The notes: a model not told the origin generated them from the letters alone. A DNA stretch of 5,087 nucleotides from Lachnospiraceae bacterium (GCA_900753305.1 CAADYR010000070.1:1-5087); one strand, 5' to 3'; counted from the first letter of the stretch, positions 1-5,052 are shown. Numbers and translations are program-made.

Positions 1-118
1 ATCCCTTCTTGTGCTGGGACGATGGATTTCCATAATCCACGTCCAGCAGTGTCATCATCAGTTCCTTTACCTCTGGGAATACAGCCGTTGTCGCTGCATT
101 ATCAAAATAACATTCCAT
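1..118 (-). CDS. Cysteine desulfurase (NifS/IscS-like), N-terminal fragment cut by the window edge
   Basis: Only the first 39 codons are in the window. The protein begins MECYFDNAATT and continues to YGNPSSQHKKG at residues 29-39. These are the two N-terminal signatures of PLP-dependent class V cysteine desulfurases, which have a (Y/F)(L/F)DNAATT motif followed by YGNPSSxHxxG. Enzymes of this family take sulfur from L-cysteine as an enzyme persulfide, for Fe-S clusters or tRNA thiolation. The PLP-binding Lys and the catalytic Cys lie outside the window, so activity and subfamily (NifS, IscS or a tRNA-thiolation type) cannot be judged. The ATG at 118 has an AGAAGG ribosome binding site (127-132) with an 8-base spacer. 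It starts 46 bases after the rsmE stop with no terminator between, so the two are probably co-transcribed. Confidence 0.9.
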   Translation of the reverse strand, partial: MECYFDNAATTAVFPEVKELMMTLLDVDYGNPSSQHKKG

Positions 119-164
119 ATTTTTTTCCTTCTATCAATCTATGCTATACCAATTTCTTATATCT

Positions 165-911
165 CTACTGCTCCATCTGAAACATCAAAATGGACAAAAT
201 TGCAAGTCCAGCAGTCTCTGTACGTAAAATCCGGTTTCCGAGTGTCAGAATCTTCGCGCCGGCTTCCTTTGCTGCATCAATTTCTTCCTTGGCAAATCCG
301 CCCTCCGGACCTATAAAGATCCCGATCTTAGAACCCTCCGGAAGCTCTGCTGCCTGTGCAATCACCGTTCTTGCGTACGTGATTCCTTCTGCACTTTCAT
401 ACGGAACCAACAGCACGTCAAATGTTTTTGCATACTGCAAAGCCTCTCCATATGTTATAAAATCCAGAATTTCCGGAATCACACCACGTCCCGATTGTTT
501 TGCTGCTGATTCCGCAATCATCTGATAGCGTTCTCTTTTTTTGTCTTTTTTCTTTTCCTCCAGCTTCACTACCGTTCGTTTCATCATCACAGGGGCAATC
601 TGCGCAGCCCCGAGCTCCACGGCTTTCTGTATGATGAATTCCATTTTGTCGGACTTTGGCATTCCCTGAAACAACGTAATCTTACATGGAAGCTCCGTCG
701 CGTTCTGATTGATATCAACGATTTCCGCATATACATGCTCTTTATCCAGCTCTGCTATCTGGCACACATATTCCTTTCCATCCCCATCACATATAGTGAT
801 GCTGTCGCCAATAGACAGGCGAAGTACGTTTTTTATATGATTGACATCTTCACCAGTAATTGTAATGCCTGTCTGTGCATCTCTGCAGCCTTCCACATAA
901 AATCTTGGCAT
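165..911 (-). CDS. rsmE: 16S rRNA (uracil-1498-N3)-methyltransferase RsmE
   Basis: This 248-residue protein has the usual length of RsmE, which uses S-adenosylmethionine to methylate N3 of U1498 in 16S rRNA of the small subunit. The N-terminal part (about 1-70) matches the PUA-like RNA-binding domain, starting MPRFYV and containing HIKNVLRL. The rest is the SPOUT methyltransferase domain: GMPKSDKMEFIIQKAVELG at 83-101, AESAAKQSGRG at 133-143, GPEGGF at 201-206, and the knot motif LGNRILRTETA at 224-234. The last two form the SAM-binding trefoil knot in this family. The ATG at 911 has a GGAGG site (921-925) with a 9-base spacer. It lies 80 bases downstream of the 51-residue gene and 46 bases upstream of the cysteine desulfurase. 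It is a housekeeping gene, probably not functionally tied to the signalling genes upstream. Confidence 0.97.
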   Translation of the reverse strand: MPRFYVEGCRDAQTGITITGEDVNHIKNVLRLSIGDSITICDGDGKEYVCQIAELDKEHVYAEIVDINQNATELPCKITLFQGMPKSDKMEFIIQKAVELGAAQIAPVMMKRTVVKLEEKKKDKKRERYQMIAESAAKQSGRGVIPEILDFITYGEALQYAKTFDVLLVPYESAEGITYARTVIAQAAELPEGSKIGIFIGPEGGFAKEEIDAAKEAGAKILTLGNRILRTETAGLAILSILMFQMEQ

Positions 912-945
912 TTCCGTCTACCTCCTTTTCGGTATCACGTTCCCT

Positions 946-974
946 ATCATACCGCATCTGCCATGGTTTTTAAA
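946..974 (-). promoter_or_regulatory. Candidate sigma-A promoter for rsmE
   Basis: On the minus strand, TTTAAA (969-974, 4 of 6 to the -35 consensus) is followed after 17 bases by TATGAT (946-951, 5 of 6 to the -10 consensus). This would start transcription near 939 and leave a leader of roughly 28 bases before the rsmE ATG. The -10 overlaps the outer arm of a small inverted repeat, CGGTAT/ATACCG (930-935 and 949-954, 13-base loop). No terminator separates rsmE from the upstream genes, so read-through is also possible. This is a consensus match by eye only. Confidence 0.3.
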
Positions 975-991
975 GATTTTTTTCTTTTTGA

Positions 992-1147
992 TTATTGTGT
1001 TTCCGTCAAACAGACTGTCTGCTTTTCTGTTTCTTCTGAAAATTTTACCTTTGTTTCTGCAATCCGTTCTGCTTCTATGCACAATGGACACCGTGTGTAT
1101 TTGTCATTCTCGTAATAATGCTTACCTTTGTCACATTTTATAATCAT
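992..1147 (-). CDS. Small zinc-ribbon-like protein, 51 residues
   Basis: The ORF encodes 51 residues beginning MIIKCDKGKHYYENDKY, with Cys5, His10, Cys20 and Cys23 (the last two as CPLC). This C-x4-H-x9-C-x2-C spacing looks like a short zinc ribbon. Similar Cys-x-x-Gly-His-Tyr/Phe-Tyr ... Cys-Pro-x-Cys segments occur, to my knowledge, in Firmicutes proteins linked to FHA and Ser/Thr kinase loci, often fused to other domains. The tail (24-51) is charged and polar, with one further Cys at 46, and has no membrane segment. The ATG at 1147 has an AAGGA site (1156-1160) with an 8-base spacer. That site overlaps the TAA of the FHA regulator gene (1159-1161), so the two are very likely translationally coupled. 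The protein may act with the FHA regulator as a partner. It could instead be the remnant of a longer protein, since it ends before any second domain. Its function is unknown. Confidence 0.68.
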   Translation of the reverse strand: MIIKCDKGKHYYENDKYTRCPLCIEAERIAETKVKFSEETEKQTVCLTETQ

Positions 1148-1158
1148 ACCTGTTTTCC

Positions 1159-2223
1159 TTATCCCAATCGAAGCTCCTGTGATGCATCACAGATCCAGAC
1201 GCGATTCCCCGCATATGCTTCTTTCTTATTTCCCTTTCCGATTCGTGTTCCTTCTATATACACACCGTTCTTTGAACAATCCTCAATCTCATAATTCCCG
1301 TTTTCCAGACGCCGGATCACACAATGTTTCCGGCTTACCGTGGATTTCGTCATGCCGATCTGACAGATGGATAAATCCCTACCCAGATATAAATGTTCTC
1401 CTTTTTTCATACGATATATAACGCCAAGCAATTCCCCTTTTGTTCCAATTACCGCGCCGTTATCATCCATATGCAATGCCACACTGCATGTCACTGTCTG
1501 ATCTACATCCTGTCTTTGAAATAAATTCCCAGGTTCCAGACAGAACAGCTCCTGCACTTTCCGGTAATATCTCCGGCTTACCGGAAGCCATCGTTCTCCC
1601 ACTGACACCTCATATCCCTGCAGCCCGGCAATTTTTGATTTCCTGACTAAAAAGCTTTGGTGAATTCGCAAAAAACCATAGGTTCCGATCTGTTCCTCAA
1701 TATCTGCAAGTTTCCCATAAAAAGGAATTTCCTCTCTGTCTGTATGTATCAACAGACGTCTTCCATTACTCTCAATATATTGGATATCCGCAAGCAAAAC
1801 CGTCCGGTATGTCGACTCTGATTTTATTGTAAGCATTTTCCCCTGTCTGTATCCTGCCATATAACGTTGCAGACAGACAGGCAGATTCACGGACATATTC
1901 TTCTTTAATATATAACCGATTGCCTGAACATCATATCCTTCGTAGACGTATTCTGTTTCTTCTGTCACAAAAATAATATCCACATCCAGCTTCTTTTGTC
2001 GAATTTTCTTTGCCAGTTGTAATCCATTTTTTGATTGAAACGTTATCTCTAGCAGCAATAAATCAAATGGAACTGTTTTCCTTTCCAGTTCCTGTTCCAG
2101 TGTCTCTGCATCCGCATATTCCATACAGGAAAAATCCTCGTTATGAAATAACACCTTCGTCAAAATCTTGCGAACCGATTTCCGATTCTCTGCATTTTCA
2201 TCACAAATTCCTATACGTAACAT
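1159..2223 (-). CDS. LytTR regulator with degenerate receiver and C-terminal FHA domain (REC-LytTR-FHA)
   Basis: From the ATG at 2223 the protein has 354 residues in three domains. The receiver (2-125) has the acidic CDE pocket (7-9), Thr87 and Lys107. The phosphoacceptor position in DLLLLEI carries Glu59 instead of Asp, so normal phosphotransfer is unlikely. The LytTR DNA-binding domain (about 129-228) contains the typical FLRIHQSFLV (184-193) and LPVSRRY (213-219). The FHA domain (about 245-354) keeps the phosphothreonine-binding residues: LGRD (280-283), SRKH (297-300) and CSKNG (316-320). FHA domains bind pThr peptides, and a Ser/Thr kinase is encoded upstream, so I infer that the kinase or its substrate recruits or controls this regulator. 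The frame is open back to an ATG at 2301, but that start has a GAGG only 3 bases away and lies inside a hairpin. The ATG at 2223 has GGGGA (2231-2235) with a 7-base spacer and starts exactly at the receiver. Confidence 0.93.
   Translation of the reverse strand: MLRIGICDENAENRKSVRKILTKVLFHNEDFSCMEYADAETLEQELERKTVPFDLLLLEITFQSKNGLQLAKKIRQKKLDVDIIFVTEETEYVYEGYDVQAIGYILKKNMSVNLPVCLQRYMAGYRQGKMLTIKSESTYRTVLLADIQYIESNGRRLLIHTDREEIPFYGKLADIEEQIGTYGFLRIHQSFLVRKSKIAGLQGYEVSVGERWLPVSRRYYRKVQELFCLEPGNLFQRQDVDQTVTCSVALHMDDNGAVIGTKGELLGVIYRMKKGEHLYLGRDLSICQIGMTKSTVSRKHCVIRRLENGNYEIEDCSKNGVYIEGTRIGKGNKKEAYAGNRVWICDASQELRLG
1177..1192. repeat. 16-bp perfect palindrome in the 3' end of the FHA gene
   Basis: CTGTGATGCATCACAG reads identically on both strands with no central spacer. 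It lies in the last codons of the FHA regulator gene, 30 bases before the ATG of the 51-residue gene. It could be an operator for a dimeric protein or simply a coding coincidence. One palindrome of this length is not improbable in 5 kb. Confidence 0.35.
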
Positions 2224-2337
2224 TCTTCTATCCCCGTTGCACATAACAAAGACAAGATGCGCTCTTCGCATCTTGCTCTGATTAGCGGTCGTCAAATGCA
2301 CCGCATAAATGCGTGCATTTTCCTCGTCGCCATAAAC
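2224..2337 (-). promoter_or_regulatory. Structured leader with two strong stem-loops upstream of the FHA regulator
   Basis: Between the terminator U-tract and the FHA gene ATG are two well-formed minus-strand stem-loops. The first (2294-2320) pairs AAATGCAC with GTGCATTT and continues with GCA/TGC around a TTTA loop, with one bulged base. It is flanked on both sides by the same pentamer GACGA. Further out, GGCG and CGCT can pair around a purine-rich internal loop. The second (2253-2275) is a perfect 9-bp stem CAAGATGCG/CGCATCTTG with loop AAGAG, followed by the T-rich TCTTTGTT. The second hairpin ends 17 bases before the GGGGA ribosome binding site. This could be a cis-acting RNA (attenuator or protein-binding leader) or a dispersed structured repeat inserted here. 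I cannot assign it to a known riboswitch class. The open reading frame running through it is probably incidental. Confidence 0.5.
2231..2235 (-). promoter_or_regulatory. Ribosome binding site that sets the start of the REC-LytTR-FHA gene
   Basis: GGGGA lies 7 bases upstream of the ATG at 2223. The alternative in-frame ATGs at 2301 and 2244 have a too-close GAGG and no Shine-Dalgarno match, respectively. The extra 26 residues of the longest reading match no receiver sequence. Confidence 0.6.
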
Positions 2338-2366
2338 AAAAAAATCGAGTACTGAGTACCCGATTT
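2338..2366 (-). terminator. Intrinsic terminator after the REC-LytTR gene
   Basis: On the minus strand AAATCGGGTAC (2356-2366) pairs with GTACTCGATTT (2342-2352), an 11-bp stem with one G-U pair and a very tight loop. It runs into seven consecutive T residues (2338-2344, three of them in the stem base). It starts 18 bases after the TAA of the upstream LytTR gene. It should end the kinase/LytTR transcript, so the FHA gene would need its own promoter or controlled read-through. Confidence 0.78.
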
Positions 2367-2368
2367 AT

Positions 2369-2397
2369 ATTTTATCATGTTCCTTTATTTTTTCCAA
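2369..2397 (-). promoter_or_regulatory. Candidate promoter for the FHA regulator gene
   Basis: TTGGAA (2392-2397, 4 of 6) and TAAAAT (2369-2374, 5 of 6) are 17 bases apart on the minus strand. A TG one base upstream of the -10 makes an extended -10 element. The -35 lies in the last codons of the LytTR gene. The predicted start, near 2362, falls inside the terminator hairpin. A transcript from here would lack the first few bases of the stem and so weaken its own terminator. The call is by eye. Confidence 0.38.
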
Positions 2398-3095
2398 TAT
2401 TCCTGATATGCTTTTCTTACATCTTTATCATATGTCCGGCCGATTGGAATAATCTTTCCACTCTGTACCTCTAACGTCTCCACACCTAAATAGGTGATAT
2501 ATGCCAGATTCACGATATACCCGCCATGCACACGTATCATATTATCCCCAATATTCTTACTGATTCCTGCGAGCGATTCATAACAGATATATTCCCGATA
2601 CCGTGTAACAATATTGATAGTTCTTCCGCATTTCTCAATATATATAATATCCGGAAGATTAATGAATACATGATGTCCTTCACAGATAATCTCCATGAAT
2701 TTCCGGTTTTTATCCTGTTTTACCAATGCAATTGCTTTTTGCATTGCTAATCCCAACACCTGTTCTGCATCTTTCCGCCTTATAAAATAACAATGATTTG
2801 TCTCATATACATCTTTAATTGCATTTTCATCTTCTGTCAGATATATAATCTTGCAAAAAGGAAACGCGCCATTAATCTGTTTTGCAAGAGCCACACCATC
2901 CAGTCCGCTATTTGGATACTGTGTGTTCATAATCAATATTTCACAATCAAAAACCATTTCTTCCATATCTATCATAATCTCATTCGGTGTATATGGTCGA
3001 AATAAAATCCCCTGTGTTTCTTTATAAAGATCACTTAATACAAGAAGTAGTTTGCGCCTTACTTCGCAGCTTTCATCACAAATTCCTATTTTCAT
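2385..3095 (-). CDS. LytTR-family regulator with degenerate receiver (Asn at the phosphoacceptor site)
   Basis: From the ATG at 3095 the protein has 236 residues. The receiver (1-125) begins MKIGICDES, with the acidic pair at 7-8, and has the switch Thr87. The phosphoacceptor position, aligned through EILIMNTQYPNSGLDG (52-67), is Asn57. The conserved Lys after beta-5 is replaced by Arg106 (YFIRR). Both changes argue against phosphorylation by a histidine kinase. The C-terminal half (about 134-234) is a LytTR DNA-binding domain with IRVHGGYIVN (187-196) and IPIGRTY (216-222). In most relatives the first motif reads RxHxSYLVN, so Gly192 replaces the usual Ser. LytTR proteins usually bind paired direct repeats as dimers. 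The frame extends to a TTG at 3119, but the ATG has GGGGAAG upstream and starts exactly at the receiver. The gene follows the kinase after 230 bases and ends in a strong terminator. It is probably a one-component-like effector of the kinase or a partner of the FHA regulator. Confidence 0.92.
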   Translation of the reverse strand: MKIGICDESCEVRRKLLLVLSDLYKETQGILFRPYTPNEIMIDMEEMVFDCEILIMNTQYPNSGLDGVALAKQINGAFPFCKIIYLTEDENAIKDVYETNHCYFIRRKDAEQVLGLAMQKAIALVKQDKNRKFMEIICEGHHVFINLPDIIYIEKCGRTINIVTRYREYICYESLAGISKNIGDNMIRVHGGYIVNLAYITYLGVETLEVQSGKIIPIGRTYDKDVRKAYQEYWKK

Positions 3096-3325
3096 CGTTC
3101 GTCTCTTCCCCGGTCCCAAATATTCATTTTGTAAAAATTATCATAAAAAACACCCCCAAAACGAAATCTTGCTGATTTGGCTATATATTCGGTATAATTT
3201 ACGATTCTATTACAATTACTGACTAACGATATCTTAGCAAAAAATGCATTTTTCAAACAAAAAATGTAATATTTATACTGTTTTTTGTATTAATTAGTAT
3301 ATTTTTCTATCAAACAAAACCCACA
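3096..3325. other. AT-rich intergenic region between the kinase and LytTR genes
   Basis: No gene was found in these 230 bases. The stretch is strongly AT-rich. It contains a 14-bp palindrome AAAAATGCATTTTT (3240-3253), a G-rich run (GGGGG on the minus strand near 3145), and a TATGAT -10-like box next to GATAAT around 3137-3144, without a convincing -35. No GC-rich hairpin with a T-tract follows the kinase stop, so the kinase transcript may read into the LytTR gene. A separate promoter is also possible. Confidence 0.5.
3197..3230 (-). promoter_or_regulatory. Weak candidate LytTR binding site (imperfect direct repeat)
   Basis: On the minus strand ATCGTTAGT (3222-3230) and ATCGTAAAT (3197-3205) match each other at 7 of 9 positions. 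The first fits the general LytTR half-site pattern, [TA][AC][CA]GTTN[AG][TG], at all but one position. The second fits at 7 of 9. The spacing is 16 bases, longer than the usual 12-13, which weakens the call. The location upstream of a LytTR gene would suit autoregulation. Confidence 0.2.
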
Positions 3326-5044
3326 CTATGAAATACCCCTGTTCAACCAGAATTCAATTGTCACCTGAAACAATGCCTCATAGGTGTCCGGATCCTCATA
3401 TGAAAAATATAATTTATATTTTCCATCCTCCAAATCTGAAGCAAGCGGAATATATAATGTAAACGCATCCTTATCAAAATGGAATTGTGGCGTAAACCAT
3501 GTTGCATAATCCCATGTACTCTCCATACCAGCCAAACCATAGATTGGTTTATAAATTCCAGTTTCCGAATCATACTTTTCAAAAGTAAATGAATTTGTGA
3601 ATGTTTCCGACATCTGCGGTGGATTTGCCAGTAGACTGTCATAATATTTTAATCGAAGCTTTGCGCAGTCTCCATAATATGGATCTGTTGCCATCTGTGA
3701 AGAATCCATGACACCTCCAAGATTTCCATCCTCCATATACTCAAACGCATCAATACTGACACGTTCTGTCTCCGAAGATGTGACATTCAAAATTGCATCC
3801 AGTTTTTGCTGTTCCTCAAGTTCTTCCTTTGTTGGCACATGCATTACCATAGAATTATCCGAATTCCCAGTCGTTTGTTCTGCCTCTGACACAGGCTCTG
3901 GCAATGTACTGATTTGTGCATCTGTCTGTGTTGCTGTTTTTTCCTCTGTCGATGCATCGGTTGGCGTTACCGCTACATTCTCCGGTTGATGCATTTTTAA
4001 CCGTAGCATCCAGATTGTCCCACCAAGTATCAAAAGAATCAAAATCAATACGATACCCCGAAGCTTCTTTCCAGTCTGCAAATATCGTTTCGGTATACTG
4101 GATTTTGGAATCGTATAAATACTCCGCACTTCCCCCTGATTGGCTCCATCAAGCAAAGCTTCCCGCATCGCCTCCACGGTCGGATAACGATTCTCGATTT
4201 TTACAGACATTGCCTGCATGATCACCTTTGATAAATACATCGGAATCTCCAGATTCACTACACAGACAGGCTTTATCGTATCCTCCAGTGCACGACCGAA
4301 AGATTCCTCCGGCTTTTCTCCGGTCGCCGCAAAATAAAGTGTGGCACCAAGTGCGTAGATGTCTGTCCACGGGCCCTGTTTATCCTTCTTTGCGTACTGC
4401 TCCGGCGGTGCATATCCCGGCTTTAATACAACCGACATCGTCTGTTCTCCATCCAGATATACCTGTTTTGCTGCACCGAAATCTATTAATTTTACAGTCA
4501 TATCTTCGCAGATAAATATGTTTTCCGGACTGATATCCCGGTGAATCATATCTGATGCATGAACAACTGCAAGTGCATCCAGCACCGAAAGACAGATATG
4601 GAGAATATAATCCGTACTCAGCCGCCCTCCATGCTCCCGGATGTATTGCTTCAGCGTACAACCATACAGATACTCCATTACCATATAGGCAGTGTCATTT
4701 TCCTCCAGATAATCATAGATGCTTACAATATTGGGCTCCGACTGAAACCGTGCCAGATCCTGTGCTTCTTTTAAAAAGCGAATCCTTCCCCGATGGTATT
4801 CCCGCTGTTCCCGTCCAACTGGCACACAGACCTTTGAGGAATCAGCACTTCGCGTCGCAAGTCCAGACGGATAATACTCCTTGATTGCAACATACGACTG
4901 TAAGAGCGGATCCCATGCACGATATGTGATTCCGAAGCCGCCTGCCCCAATCACCTCTTCAATTTTATATCGCTCTTTCAAAATAACACCCGGTTTTAAA
5001 CACCGGGTGTTACTCATACTACGATTCGACGGACTTTCAATCAT
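3326..5044 (-). CDS. Membrane-anchored Hanks-type Ser/Thr protein kinase with a novel-looking extracytoplasmic domain
   Basis: Counted from the ATG at 5044 (572 residues), the kinase domain spans about 26-300. The key parts are the Gly loop GAGGFG (33-38), Lys55 in AIKEYYP, helix-C Glu93, the catalytic HRDISPEN (168-175, with Asp170 and Asn175), DFG (188-190), the activation segment MSVVLKPGYAPPEQY (203-217), Asp228 in TDIYALG, and Arg286. All catalytic residues are present, so an active Ser/Thr kinase is expected. A single TM helix follows (about 329-347, rich in Ile/Leu), then a polar T/E/Q/S/P-rich linker (about 352-405). The roughly 160-residue C-terminal region, rich in aromatic and beta-type sequence, should be outside the cell. 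It is not a PASTA repeat and I do not recognise it. It probably senses an external signal. Relevant neighbours are the two LytTR regulators, one bearing an FHA domain. No PP2C-type phosphatase is in the window. A longer start at 5068 exists but has a poorer ribosome binding site. Confidence 0.95.
   Translation of the reverse strand: MIESPSNRSMSNTRCLKPGVILKERYKIEEVIGAGGFGITYRAWDPLLQSYVAIKEYYPSGLATRSADSSKVCVPVGREQREYHRGRIRFLKEAQDLARFQSEPNIVSIYDYLEENDTAYMVMEYLYGCTLKQYIREHGGRLSTDYILHICLSVLDALAVVHASDMIHRDISPENIFICEDMTVKLIDFGAAKQVYLDGEQTMSVVLKPGYAPPEQYAKKDKQGPWTDIYALGATLYFAATGEKPEESFGRALEDTIKPVCVVNLEIPMYLSKVIMQAMSVKIENRYPTVEAMREALLDGANQGEVRSIYTIPKSSIPKRYLQTGKKLRGIVLILILLILGGTIWMLRLKMHQPENVAVTPTDASTEEKTATQTDAQISTLPEPVSEAEQTTGNSDNSMVMHVPTKEELEEQQKLDAILNVTSSETERVSIDAFEYMEDGNLGGVMDSSQMATDPYYGDCAKLRLKYYDSLLANPPQMSETFTNSFTFEKYDSETGIYKPIYGLAGMESTWDYATWFTPQFHFDKDAFTLYIPLASDLEDGKYKLYFSYEDPDTYEALFQVTIEFWLNRGIS
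4984..5012. repeat. Perfect 11-bp inverted repeat near the start of the kinase gene
   Basis: TAACACCCGGT (4984-4994) and ACCGGGTGTTA (5002-5012) are exact reverse complements with a 7-base loop. They fall within codons 11-21 of the kinase. In the mRNA this would be a stable GC-containing hairpin about 32 bases after the ATG. It could influence early elongation, translation or RNA decay, or bind a dimeric regulator. It has no T-tract and is not a terminator. Confidence 0.6.
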
Positions 5045-5052
5045 TCCGCGTT

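Noticed and set aside
11..316. Plus-strand open frame of 101 codons over the start of the cysteine desulfurase and the end of rsmE
   Set aside because: It is antisense to two well-supported genes, has low-complexity hydrophobic composition and no recognisable motif.
955..991. AAAGA/TCTTT pairing after the zinc-ribbon gene, considered as a terminator
   Set aside because: It has five A-T-rich pairs and no following T-tract on the minus strand.
735..1115. Plus-strand open frame of 126 codons
   Set aside because: It is antisense to the rsmE 5' end and the zinc-ribbon gene. Its sequence is Phe/Ser/Cys-rich, as expected from a reverse-complement shadow.
2253..2275. Second leader hairpin considered as a plain intrinsic terminator
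   Set aside because: The following tract, TCTTTGTT, is interrupted, and the hairpin is immediately upstream of a good ribosome binding site. Attenuation is possible but termination is not supported as the main role.
2224..2301. N-terminal extension of the FHA regulator (26 residues from an ATG at 2301)
   Set aside because: The receiver fold starts at the later ATG, which has the proper GGGGA site. The extension lies across two hairpins and has no receiver similarity.
3096..3119. N-terminal extension of the LytTR regulator from a TTG at 3119
   Set aside because: It is a rare start codon with no well-spaced Shine-Dalgarno sequence. The extension encodes part of the ribosome binding site of the ATG at 3095.
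3240..3253. 14-bp palindrome AAAAATGCATTTTT, considered as a kinase terminator
   Set aside because: The stem is only A-T pairs with a tiny loop, too unstable for an intrinsic terminator. It is expected by chance in AT-rich sequence.
3708..4221. Two overlapping plus-strand open frames opposite the kinase linker and membrane segment
   Set aside because: Their Ser/Val/Ala-rich sequences are the complement of the kinase's T/E/Q-rich linker. They show no family signature.
4149..4661. Minus-strand alternative frames inside the kinase gene
   Set aside because: They overlap the intact kinase catalytic domain in another frame, with no motifs.
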